DNA of 49,213 nucleotides from Prevotella sp. Its GTDB lineage: Bacteria > Bacteroidota > Bacteroidia > Bacteroidales > Bacteroidaceae. Below the pieces are notes generated by a model. That model saw nothing but the letters and a program-made list of their open reading frames with translations. It was not told the DNA's origin and did not search any database. The DNA is taken from contig JAFRPY010000090.1 of NCBI GenBank assembly GCA_017428925.1, positions 1-49,213 on the forward strand, written 5' to 3'. Below, piece by piece: positions 1 through 7,768 of the stretch (position 1 is its first letter; each line of letters starts with the position of its first letter). Both the position numbers and the translations under genes were made by a program.

Positions 1-2
1 AC

Positions 3-3000
3 CGCATCTTCCTTCCTGATGCAGGATACATGGCTGGCCAATCCCTGAACAGTTCCAATGTGGGTGCGAGCTACCAGACAGCCAATCAGGCAGGCGACCG
101 CAGTGCATATAACTGGACACTATCATGGCACAGGGATTATAATTCTTGTACGCGATATCTTGAAGGTAGCGGTGTGCATCCACCATTTGGCTGGGATATG
201 GGAACCCTTCGTTATTATGGCCGTTCCGTCCGTCCTGTGGCAGCACCTAATGGAATGTCATCTGACGGTATAATCTACAATATCAGTACCGACAGTGCTT
301 CTTGGAAACTCGGTGATACGGAGACGACGCTCTTTGGTACGCTGAGTAGCACCACACCGTTTAAGGACGAAGTGACGGTGGGCTTTGTCATTGGCGACAG
401 CACAACCATCGACAAAGATCACTATCGGTTCATCCTGTCTAAGAAGACGAATTTGGGCGGTACATTCTTTGATAAACTCGATGTCTACGATAACATAGGC
501 TACTATTACCGTGCCTTTGTCGACACTGGCGACACTGTTTTCTACGGCAAGGCTCGCCACTATGGCTATGAGATGGTTGACCTTGGCCTGTCAGTGAAGT
601 GGGCGAATATGAACATCGGTGCCGACCAACCCAGCGACTACGGCAACTATTATGCTTGGGGCGAGACGGAAACGAAGAATGATTACTCTTCCTCGACCTA
701 TTTGTACAGGACCAACCAGAACCTTGGTGAAGACATGGATATAGCCGGAACCGACCAGGATGTGGCCCACGTGAAGATGGGCAATGCCTGGCGCATGCCT
801 AACTACTCGGAAATGAAGGAGCTTAGAGACAGCTGTACTTGGGTGCGCACGTCGTTGGACAATGTCAGCGGCTATCGTGTGACGAGCAACCGTAAGGGGT
901 ACACCGACAAGAGTATCTTCCTGCCTGCTGCGGGGTATGTTAAGGAAAGTAGTCATGATAATGTTAATCTTGGCGGCAGTTATTGGACTTCCTCCCAAGG
1001 TGGTAATAGCAGTGTATTTGCATGGACTTTATCTTGGCATCCTGATTATAACTCAGGTCAGTTGTATTATAATGGCAGCAACGTTCATCCACCATTTGGC
1101 TGGGATGTGGCGACCGTTCGCTATTATGGACGACCTGTCCGTGCCGTTGCGGTGCCTAACATCCCGACACAAGACGGTTTGGTGGTCAACATTGCCACAG
1201 ACAGCGTTAAATGGAATTTGAACGATACGCAAGCGGTGCTTTATGGAACACTCAGCAGCATGACACCTCTGACGAAGAGTATTACACGGGGATTCATCGT
1301 TGGTAAGAACGATTCCATCGTGAAGGGAAGTCCTGCCGTATTGTATGATCTTCATCACGACACCGACATGGCTGGTGCATATAGCGAAGCCATTGTTGTT
1401 CATGATAATTTCGGCTATTGGTTCCGCGCATATGTTGATACCGGCGACACCATCTTCTACGGCAAGGCCCGCCATTACGGACTTGAGATTGTTGACCTTG
1501 GACTTCCGTCGGGTACGAGGTGGGCCAATATGAACGTTGGTGCCAGCAGTCCGGAAGAATACGGCGACTATTACGCATGGGGTGAGACGGCTACGAAGAA
1601 TGACTACTCAGAGACGACTTACCAGTTCAGTCCGACGAACCTAAACATTGGTGAGAACTACAACATAATGGGCACTGAGTTAGATGCAGCCCACGTCAAT
1701 ATGGGCAATGCATGGCAAATGCCAAGCAGAGTGCAAATAGAAGAATTGCGTGACTACTGTACATGGACTTGGACATCAGTGAACAACGTCAGTGGATTCC
1801 GTGTTACAGGACCTAATAAAAACAGCATTTTCCTGCCTGCTTCGGGGTTGATGATAGGCACTAATCGGTCATATGATTCCACTGACACAAACAATTCAAA
1901 CCATGGCGGAAGTTACCAAAGCGGTACTATAGGAGATGATACCAGTATTTATAACTGGACTTTGTCGTGGCGTTATGGCTACAGTTCTTCTACAAGATAT
2001 GTTAATGGAGGTAATGTCCATCCACCTTTTGGATGGGATGTAGCCACTGTCCGCTATTACGGCAGGACAATACGTGCCGTATTTGTCTCGAACACAAATG
2101 CCAAAGATGGAACAATCATGAACATTGAGACGCTCAGGGGCACATGGAACCTGAATGACTCGGAGGCGACAATCTATGGAAAGTGGAGCAGTACCACTGC
2201 TGTGAATGAGTCGGGTGTCAATGTAGGCTTCATTGTGGGCGATAGTGCCAATATCGTCATGGGCAACGACCGGGCCGACCTGCGCTTTACCCGACATAGC
2301 ACGCAGAACGAGGGATTCCAGACTACATTGCCCATAAGTGGTAATATGGGTTACTGGTATCGTGCATATTTGGAATATGGTGACACCGTCGTCTACGGTA
2401 CCGCTTATCATGTGGGTTGGGAGAAGGTAGACCTGGGACTTCCGTCGGGTACTCTTTGGGCGAATATGAACGTTGGTGCCTCAAAGCCCGAGGACTATGG
2501 CAACTATTATGCATGGGGCGAAGTGGCTGTAAAGGAGACTTATACCAGCGAAAATTACATGAATAGTGGTATAAACCTTGGATATAATGGTGATATTGCT
2601 GGAACGAACAACGATGCAGCCTATATTAATATGGGTAATAACTGGAAAATGCCGACCCAAGAGCAGATGGAAGAACTTCGTGACAAGTGTTCTTGGATAT
2701 GGACTTGTGAGAACAGTGTAAATGGTTATCGTGTTGTCGGTCCAAATGGAAAATACATCTTCCTGCCATCTGTAGGTTATATGAGTGGCTCTACACTCTG
2801 TTCGCCTGGATACAGTTCAAATCGTGACGATCATGGTGCTTCCTATTGGAGTTCACAGTGTAATACTGGTAATACGTCTTATGGATGGAGTCTGTCGTGG
2901 CGTTATGGCTACAGTTCTTCTACAAGATATGTTAATGGAGGTAATGTCCATCCACCTTTTGGATGGGATGTAGCCACCGTTCGTTACTTTGGCCGCTCCG

Positions 3001-3020
3001 TGCGCGCCGTAGCCCGCTAA
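3..3020 (+). CDS. Modular surface protein with repeated FISUMP/DUF1566-like modules (5' end outside window)
   Basis: The reading frame is open from base 3, so the gene begins upstream; the ATG at 30 is internal, because the residues before it (IFLPDAGYM) match the IFLP motif of the later modules. About 1000 codons are visible. Three complete modules start at about 570, 1485 and 2421 (period 305-312 residues). Each begins VDLGL-S-WANMNVGA, continues with YYAWGE, W-MP-EELRD-C-W and IFLP-GY, and ends VHPPFGWD-TVRYYGR-VRAV. A linker of about 100 residues, probably a beta-sandwich (GTLSS, GFIVG, YGKARHYG), separates modules. The pattern resembles the Fibrobacter succinogenes major paralogous domain and DUF1566-type proteins of Bacteroidetes. 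No type IX C-terminal sorting domain is visible; the protein ends at the last module. The function is unknown; a surface or extracellular role is inferred from the family. Modules 2 and 3 share an 85-bp identical stretch. Confidence 0.75.
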   Translation, partial: RIFLPDAGYMAGQSLNSSNVGASYQTANQAGDRSAYNWTLSWHRDYNSCTRYLEGSGVHPPFGWDMGTLRYYGRSVRPVAAPNGMSSDGIIYNISTDSASWKLGDTETTLFGTLSSTTPFKDEVTVGFVIGDSTTIDKDHYRFILSKKTNLGGTFFDKLDVYDNIGYYYRAFVDTGDTVFYGKARHYGYEMVDLGLSVKWANMNIGADQPSDYGNYYAWGETETKNDYSSSTYLYRTNQNLGEDMDIAGTDQDVAHVKMGNAWRMPNYSEMKELRDSCTWVRTSLDNVSGYRVTSNRKGYTDKSIFLPAAGYVKESSHDNVNLGGSYWTSSQGGNSSVFAWTLSWHPDYNSGQLYYNGSNVHPPFGWDVATVRYYGRPVRAVAVPNIPTQDGLVVNIATDSVKWNLNDTQAVLYGTLSSMTPLTKSITRGFIVGKNDSIVKGSPAVLYDLHHDTDMAGAYSEAIVVHDNFGYWFRAYVDTGDTIFYGKARHYGLEIVDLGLPSGTRWANMNVGASSPEEYGDYYAWGETATKNDYSETTYQFSPTNLNIGENYNIMGTELDAAHVNMGNAWQMPSRVQIEELRDYCTWTWTSVNNVSGFRVTGPNKNSIFLPASGLMIGTNRSYDSTDTNNSNHGGSYQSGTIGDDTSIYNWTLSWRYGYSSSTRYVNGGNVHPPFGWDVATVRYYGRTIRAVFVSNTNAKDGTIMNIETLRGTWNLNDSEATIYGKWSSTTAVNESGVNVGFIVGDSANIVMGNDRADLRFTRHSTQNEGFQTTLPISGNMGYWYRAYLEYGDTVVYGTAYHVGWEKVDLGLPSGTLWANMNVGASKPEDYGNYYAWGEVAVKETYTSENYMNSGINLGYNGDIAGTNNDAAYINMGNNWKMPTQEQMEELRDKCSWIWTCENSVNGYRVVGPNGKYIFLPSVGYMSGSTLCSPGYSSNRDDHGASYWSSQCNTGNTSYGWSLSWRYGYSSSTRYVNGGNVHPPFGWDVATVRYFGRSVRAVAR
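1963..2047 (+). repeat. 85-bp exact direct repeat, copy 1 (partner 2893-2977)
   Basis: Bases 1963-2047 and 2893-2977 are identical over 85 bp, while the flanking module DNA is clearly diverged, including at third codon positions. The stretch encodes the end of the module (WRYGYSSSTRYVNGG and the VHPPFGWD motif). Gene conversion or recent unequal exchange is the simplest reading. Confidence 0.9.
2893..2977 (+). repeat. 85-bp exact direct repeat, copy 2
   Basis: Second copy of the identical stretch at 1963-2047. The copies lie 930 bp apart, an exact multiple of three, so recombination between them would remove or add one whole module in frame. Confidence 0.9.
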
Positions 3021-3048
3021 TGTCGGAATCATAAAACAGCAAGAAGAA

Positions 3049-3522
3049 ATGGAATATATGTCACAAGAGGGCTACGACAAACTCGTGGCCGAACTTCACC
3101 AGCTGGAGAGCGTGGAACTGCCGCAGGTGAGAGAGGCTATCGCCGAGGCTCGCGACAAAGGCGACCTCAGCGAAAACTTCGAATATCATGCTGCCAAGCG
3201 TGAACAGTCGCGACTGCTCGGCCGAATCAGTTTCATGCAGAAGGTTCTGGCCCATGCAAGGGTGGTCGACACGAAGCGGTTGAGTGCAGACACTGTGCAG
3301 TTGCTTTGTAAGGTGGAGATGACCAATCTGGCAACAGACCGCCGTATGACTTATACCATAGCCAGCCCCCATGAAGCAAATATCCGTGAAGGGAAGATTT
3401 CCATCAAGTCACCCATCGCTCAGGCTTTGCTTAACCGGAAAGTAGGCGACGTCGTGGAAGTTCGCGTGCCTGCCGGAATGATGAAGCTCCGCATCGAGAA
3501 TATTGAACTGAGTGTAGGTTGA
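3049..3522 (+). CDS. greA: Transcription elongation factor GreA
   Basis: A protein of 157 residues, the usual GreA length. GreA enters the RNA polymerase secondary channel and stimulates cleavage of backtracked transcripts. The N-terminal coiled coil shows the family hallmark GYDKLVAEL followed by RDKGDLSENFEYHAAK, with the acidic D and E at the coiled-coil tip that position the catalytic metal. The C-terminal FKBP-like half ends in SPIAQALLNRKVGDVVEVRVP, split here as SPIAQALLNRK and VGDVVEVRVP. The ATG at 3049 gives the typical MEYMSQEGYDKL start. The stop overlaps the start of the HAD gene, so the two are probably translationally coupled. No promoter box was seen in the 28 bp after the upstream gene. 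Confidence 0.95.
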   Translation: MEYMSQEGYDKLVAELHQLESVELPQVREAIAEARDKGDLSENFEYHAAKREQSRLLGRISFMQKVLAHARVVDTKRLSADTVQLLCKVEMTNLATDRRMTYTIASPHEANIREGKISIKSPIAQALLNRKVGDVVEVRVPAGMMKLRIENIELSVG

Positions 3523-4214
3523 TGATGATAGATATCAAGAATATACGTGTCATAGCCTTTGATGCCGACGACACCCTGTGGGACTGCCAGTCGCATTTCG
3601 ATCATGTGGAGCAGCATCTCTACAGTCTTATTGCTCCCTATTGCGATGACCCGAAGGCGGAACTCTTCAAGACCGAGAGTGGCAATATGGCTGATTTGGG
3701 CTATGGCTGCAAGGCGTTTACCATCTCGGTGATTGAGACAGCCCTTCGCGTTGGTGGCGAGAAGATTCCTGCTTCTGAACTTTCGGTGCTGCTTGCCCAC
3801 AGCAAACAGTTGCTGCAACTGCCTGCCACACCGCTTCCTGAAGTAGAGTCTACGCTTCGTCATCTGTCAGAAAGCCGCTATCGTCTGGCCGTTTTCACCA
3901 AGGGCGAGTTGCAAGACCAGGAGAACAAACTGAAGCGTTCGGGGCTTGACGGTTATTTCTCGCATGTTGAAATCACGTCGGACAAAAGCGAGCAGGAATT
4001 CCGTCAGCTATGCAGTCATCTGGGCATCCTTCCTGCAGAACTGTTGATGGTGGGCAATTCGTTTAAGAGTGACATTGCTCCTGCTCTCCGCATCGGAGCC
4101 TCTGCTGTCCATATTCCTTTCCACGTGCAGTGGCAACTGGAGCACAGCGAGGAGTTCGATCATGAATGCCTGGTCAGAATCGAGCATTTCAGTCAGTTGC
4201 TCGACATTGTATAG
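3522..4214 (+). CDS. HAD-superfamily hydrolase (phosphatase)
   Basis: A protein of 230 residues with the HAD motifs in order: motif I FDADDTLW (nucleophile D14, acid D16), motif II around VFTKG, a motif III lysine in TSDKSEQEF, and motif IV VGNSFKSDIAPA. The helical C1 cap between motifs I and II suggests a small soluble substrate such as a phosphorylated metabolite, which cannot be specified. The ATG at 3522 overlaps the greA stop (TGATG), so this start is preferred; a TTG at 3519 and an ATG at 3525 are also in frame. It ends 15 bp before a convergent gene on the minus strand. Confidence 0.85.
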   Translation: MMIDIKNIRVIAFDADDTLWDCQSHFDHVEQHLYSLIAPYCDDPKAELFKTESGNMADLGYGCKAFTISVIETALRVGGEKIPASELSVLLAHSKQLLQLPATPLPEVESTLRHLSESRYRLAVFTKGELQDQENKLKRSGLDGYFSHVEITSDKSEQEFRQLCSHLGILPAELLMVGNSFKSDIAPALRIGASAVHIPFHVQWQLEHSEEFDHECLVRIEHFSQLLDIV

Positions 4215-4228
4215 CGATAACTATTCAT

Positions 4229-4831
4229 TCATTTTCTTTTGTGCCTTGGTGTCTGCGATTCACCTTGTTTCAGTTTCAGTCCAGGGCGTTCCCATACTTG
4301 CCATTCGTCAATCTCCTTGAACATTCGTTTCAGGGCGGGTTTGTAGCGGTCGGGATAGACCATCGTGTAGACATACCATAGTTTGTAGTTCTGCACAAAT
4401 TTTGAATAATAGCTATAGCCCTCGATGTAGTTCCCATTCTCGTATTGAGGACCAGAGAGAATGAAGTTGTCGTTGCCCAGTTTCTGATGGGTGGAATGTA
4501 GGGTTTTGGCCAGCGAATCCATCCCTTCCTTTAGGCTTTTTCCTTCATTGTAGATGGTGTAGCCCTCAATCACCACGGTCTCCCATTTGGTATTGAACCT
4601 GAAGCGCAACCGGCTACGGTCTTCCTTCAGCGAGTCAGGCACTTCGCTGAAAAACGAGGGAACGCCGATGGCGAAGCCATAGTCTTCACTTTTACATTCG
4701 TACATTTTCGCGTGGTTGATGTTATGCTCAAAGAGCTCGACATCGGTCCTTTCGGTTTCGCACGAGCCAATCCAGTCGATGTTTGCCGCCACAATCAGGA
4801 CGGCGATGAAAATGAAGATGCCCTTTCTCAT
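4229..4831 (-). CDS. Hypothetical exported protein, possible lipoprotein
   Basis: A protein of 200 residues with no recognised domain. The N-terminus MRKGIFIFIAVLIVAAN is hydrophobic and is followed by DWIGSC, so Cys24 could be a lipidation site (IGSC lipobox); a signal anchor is the alternative. The mature part is mixed alpha/beta with several aromatic residues (YIEGYSYYSKF, WYVYTMVYP) and a basic tail. It starts 2 bp after the stop of the outer-membrane barrel gene at 4834-6861 and is very probably co-transcribed with it, so a role in the same envelope process is inferred. It converges with the HAD gene. Confidence 0.6.
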   Translation of the reverse strand: MRKGIFIFIAVLIVAANIDWIGSCETERTDVELFEHNINHAKMYECKSEDYGFAIGVPSFFSEVPDSLKEDRSRLRFRFNTKWETVVIEGYTIYNEGKSLKEGMDSLAKTLHSTHQKLGNDNFILSGPQYENGNYIEGYSYYSKFVQNYKLWYVYTMVYPDRYKPALKRMFKEIDEWQVWERPGLKLKQGESQTPRHKRK

Positions 4832-4833
4832 CG

Positions 4834-6861
4834 TTATTTGCTTTGCAGAATACCTGTATCTTGGTCTTGATGGTTCATGGTTCGCTGGATGTCACGATAT
4901 TTCCGTCCCGAGGAGAAGTTCCACGAGACATTGAGTGTGATCATATTGCCGAAATCCCTGTTGTGCCTCGTCACCTCCTTATGGATGTAGCGGTTGAGCA
5001 CTTCGGCCTTGTCGCTACGAGGATTTTCGCAGAAAGGATGCTGGGCATAGAGTGATAGCGTCAGGTTCTTCAGCCGATAAGATGCCGACAAGTACCAGTC
5101 TGCCGACTGATGCCCACGATGTTCACCCTCCATGAAATTCCATCCGCTGTCAAAGTAGGCGGCCAGCGTCCATTTTCCAAGATAGGCTTCCATGCTGGCC
5201 CCTCCAATGAAGGCTGTGTAAGTGTGGCGATAGTCGTCGGTAAAGTTGAAAAATCGGCTGACGGTTCCATAGACGGTGGCTGAAAAGTGTTCGGGCACGA
5301 TGTCCCATCGGTTGTAGCTTTGTAGAAAGAAGAAACTGCACTTGTTGTCGGCATTGTCCTGCGTTTGATAGAATTGTCCGTCCTGGCGGCTGTATTTCTC
5401 CATATTACAATGAGCGTTCATCCGATAGTAACCCTGCAGTTGGCTGGTCAGTCGCGGAGTGGAATAAGTCAGGCGGAGGTCGTGCGACGTCACCCTGTTC
5501 GGACGGATGTCGGGATTGCCCACCAAGGTTTCCATGGCATTCTGCTTGATGCTGACATTACTGACAAGAGCAATTTGCGAAACGTGCTGCGACACCTCGA
5601 AGTCGTATTTCAGTTTCAGTCCCTTGGCTACCGGACAGGTCACAGTGAATTTGGGGCGGAATAGCCAGAAACGATAGTCGTGGCTGTCCTGCCGGTAGTA
5701 ATAGTTGCTTACTCCCATGCCAGCCATATAGCCCAGTTGTCCGAGGTGCCCCTTCAGTTGTCCGAACAGGTAGATGTTCGACGAGTGGATGTCGTTCAAT
5801 GCTTTGGTGTCGCCTGAATATTCGTTATGGATATACTTTTGTCCCGATTGCAGGCCCAAGGAAAGCATGAAAGGCTTCAATTTGTTCTCGTAGATTGCTT
5901 CGCTCCAGAGCGACCAAGTCTTGCCAGCCACCGCATACTCGTAGTGTCCTCCCTCGTTGTGCTCCGTATAAGTGTCGGTCTTGATATGAGTGCCTACGAC
6001 ATTTGCCGTCAGTGACTGATGGCGGGCGAAACGACGGTTGAAAAAGAGGTCGAGCACGGGCGATGAGGAACGTGACGAAGAATGGTCTTCAAAAATATTG
6101 TTGTTCGTCTGCATTTGAGAGTAATTCCGTTGAGGCTGGATATCTCGCCGAGCACTCAGCTTGGCCTGAAAAACATAGTTGGAGTCGCTTAGGTTATAGG
6201 TAATCTGTGTACGGTGGTTCAGGTTCTTGTTCTGACCGGCGACCAAATGTCGGTTTACGTGGTAAATGTCGCCCGACTCCAATTCGTAGGCGGTCTGCTC
6301 GTCGTATTGCATCCCCTTGAAGTTCCGGTAGTCGATGGTGTAGTTGACTCCGAGTTCGCTCTTGCCGCGGTTGGTTTTCACGAAGAAACTCTCGTCGCCG
6401 TTGACGGCAGTGAGCGTATTCGTCAGGTCTGTTCCCACAACGTAGCCACCCGTAGCTTTCTTCACGACGATGTTGACGACGTATGCAATTCCTTCACCAT
6501 AGCGTACGCCAGGGTTGTCGATGTATTCGATGCGCTGCACGGCTTTCACGTCGAGTGCCATCAGGTCTTCCTGCGTGGCCACGATGTCGTTGATACGCAC
6601 CTGTACGCCTCCTATGTTGGTCAGTGGCGTGATGGTGTGCATCGTAGGGTCTATGCGGAGATGGGGTAGTGCCATCTTGGCCAAAAGCGAATAGCCGTTC
6701 GTCGAGTTGTCCAGTTGCTGACGATTGGGGTATATCCATTGTCCGTCGGTGCGCTCAACGGTTCTTGACCCTTTTACGATTACCTCGTTCAGTTCCACCT
6801 CTTTCTGTGCGGTGGCAGGAAGCGTGGCCACCAGCAGGGTGAGCATAAAAAATCTCTTCAT
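4834..6861 (-). CDS. Outer-membrane plug/beta-barrel protein (TonB-dependent receptor-like)
   Basis: A protein of 675 residues from the ATG at 6861. That start gives a clean signal peptide, MKRFFMLTLLVATLPATAQ, and lies just downstream of a TAnnTTTG box; the frame is open further upstream, but the extension runs through the promoter and a palindromic element and is rejected. Residues about 22-135 resemble a plug domain (VELNEVIVKGSR, VRINDI, IEYIDNPGVRYG, AYVVNIVVKK). The rest is a beta-barrel with alternating aromatics that ends in a periplasmic-facing FSSGRKYRD tail. It lacks the CarboxypepD-like N-terminal domain of SusC proteins and is shorter than typical TonB receptors. The substrate is unknown. 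The upstream box at 6921-6946 suggests control by the neighbouring winged-helix regulator. Confidence 0.75.
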   Translation of the reverse strand: MKRFFMLTLLVATLPATAQKEVELNEVIVKGSRTVERTDGQWIYPNRQQLDNSTNGYSLLAKMALPHLRIDPTMHTITPLTNIGGVQVRINDIVATQEDLMALDVKAVQRIEYIDNPGVRYGEGIAYVVNIVVKKATGGYVVGTDLTNTLTAVNGDESFFVKTNRGKSELGVNYTIDYRNFKGMQYDEQTAYELESGDIYHVNRHLVAGQNKNLNHRTQITYNLSDSNYVFQAKLSARRDIQPQRNYSQMQTNNNIFEDHSSSRSSSPVLDLFFNRRFARHQSLTANVVGTHIKTDTYTEHNEGGHYEYAVAGKTWSLWSEAIYENKLKPFMLSLGLQSGQKYIHNEYSGDTKALNDIHSSNIYLFGQLKGHLGQLGYMAGMGVSNYYYRQDSHDYRFWLFRPKFTVTCPVAKGLKLKYDFEVSQHVSQIALVSNVSIKQNAMETLVGNPDIRPNRVTSHDLRLTYSTPRLTSQLQGYYRMNAHCNMEKYSRQDGQFYQTQDNADNKCSFFFLQSYNRWDIVPEHFSATVYGTVSRFFNFTDDYRHTYTAFIGGASMEAYLGKWTLAAYFDSGWNFMEGEHRGHQSADWYLSASYRLKNLTLSLYAQHPFCENPRSDKAEVLNRYIHKEVTRHNRDFGNMITLNVSWNFSSGRKYRDIQRTMNHQDQDTGILQSK

Positions 6862-6889
6862 ACTTTTTCGTGACTGTTTCTTGTCGCGG

Positions 6890-6946
6890 CAAAAGTATGA
6901 AGAGTATTTGTAATGGCCGAAAAATTTGCCTGACATTTGTCTGACA
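6890..6946 (-). promoter_or_regulatory. Promoter box plus TGTCAG direct-repeat operator of the barrel gene
   Basis: On the minus strand TACTTTTG (6890-6897) fits the Bacteroidetes -7 box, but no TTG lies at the usual -33 distance. Instead an operator-like box sits at 6924-6946: TGTCAGACAAA followed directly by TGTCAGGCAAA, an 11-bp tandem. Its 18-bp core (6929-6946) recurs at 11833-11850 with the same 31-bp gap to the -7 box. OmpR/PhoB-type winged helices bind 11-bp direct repeats, so activator-dependent transcription is inferred. Confidence 0.6.
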
Positions 6947-6953
6947 AATTGGA

Positions 6954-7041
6954 GGAGCCCACCCCCAACCCCTCCCGAAGGGAGGGGGACTTGACTCTGC
7001 CGCTCAGATAGCCTCCCCTTGGGGGAGGTTGGAGGGGCTCC
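6954..7041. repeat. GC-rich palindromic element (family A), composite two-hairpin form
   Basis: An 88-bp element made of two hairpins (CCTCCC-gaa-GGGAGG and CCTCCCC-tt-GGGGGAGG) bounded by complementary ends (GAGCCCACCCCCAACC and GGTTGGAGGGGCTC). The right half encodes the last 12 or so codons and the stop of the winged-helix regulator. The same architecture is seen at 28141-28214. It may also act as a terminator for the esterase-regulator transcript. Confidence 0.8.
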
Positions 7042-7768
7042 CAATCCTCAACTCATAAGCCCTTCCTCTGTCGGATTCGATTTTCAGGTTGGAATGTTGC
7101 TCAACTACGGGCTTCAGTCTGCGGATGAGCGTGTAGAGCGTGTCGCTGGCATCGTCTTTCTTGGGCCACAGGGCATCACAGATTTCCGCCTTTGTCAGCA
7201 CATGGTTGTCAGCGCGGAAGAACATTTCCATCAGTTGCCGCTGCATGGGTGTCAGACGGATTCGCTGCCCTTGCGCATCATAGAAATTCCCTTCGGATTC
7301 AGCATAGTTCATACCGCCATATTGTATGGTCTTGGGTGATAGGTTTTTGGTGTTTGGAGTTGGACGTTGGAAGGAAGAGTTACGATGTGTCGCCATCGGC
7401 GAGATGGAAGTAAAATGTATGACCGCCCATATCAGGGTGAGCATCCACATCACCATTGTCGGTCTTTGGTCTGACAGGCTAAAGATTGTGGCTTCCGAGC
7501 AGTGAGCGTATGCCTTGAACTGTTGCCCATGGGCGTCAACGGCCAGGGTGGCTTTTCCACGGAGTGCCGCAATCTGCAAATGACTGTTGAACGTGCGGAT
7601 GGTGTCCTCATTGATGACGTCACTCTGCTGCTCTTCCATCGTCAGTGCCAACGCACGGTTCATGTCATCGGTTATCACCCGCTTTGTGGCCCGATAACTC
7701 CCCAGACTCGTCAGCCCCGATAAGACAATCAGTGCAAAGAGTATAATGACGGCGTGCTGCTGTTTCAT
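7004..7768 (-). CDS. Membrane-anchored winged-helix transcriptional regulator
   Basis: A protein of 254 residues. TM1 lies at about 7-24, a periplasmic segment at 25-102, TM2 at 103-120, and an OmpR/ToxR-like winged helix at about 163-243 (LTPMQRQLMEMFF, VLTKAEICDALWP, DTLYTLIRRLKPVVE, GRAYEL). This topology fits a one-component sensor that reads the periplasm and binds DNA from the membrane. Its ATG overlaps the esterase stop (ATGA). Two repeat elements have altered it: a family B element encodes residues about 117-139, the linker between TM2 and the winged helix, and a family A element encodes the C-terminal tail SPSNLPQGEAI. It probably regulates the divergently unrelated but adjacent barrel gene through the TGTCAG box; this is inference. 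Confidence 0.75.
   Translation of the reverse strand: MKQQHAVIILFALIVLSGLTSLGSYRATKRVITDDMNRALALTMEEQQSDVINEDTIRTFNSHLQIAALRGKATLAVDAHGQQFKAYAHCSEATIFSLSDQRPTMVMWMLTLIWAVIHFTSISPMATHRNSSFQRPTPNTKNLSPKTIQYGGMNYAESEGNFYDAQGQRIRLTPMQRQLMEMFFRADNHVLTKAEICDALWPKKDDASDTLYTLIRRLKPVVEQHSNLKIESDRGRAYELRIGSPSNLPQGEAI
7353..7419. repeat. Family B repeat element inside the regulator gene
   Basis: These 67 bp match 35274-35340 at about 62 positions, including the core GATGTGTCGCC-TCGGCGAG and the arm GTTGGAAGGAAGAGTTACGA. Here the element is in frame inside the winged-helix gene, and the right-hand arm present in the other copies is missing. It encodes a Ser/Pro/Thr-rich linker. Confidence 0.85.

Noticed and set aside
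6862-7044. N-terminal extension of the barrel protein
   Set aside because: It would run through a palindromic element, the TGTCAG box and the -7 box; the ATG at 6861 gives a perfect signal peptide.
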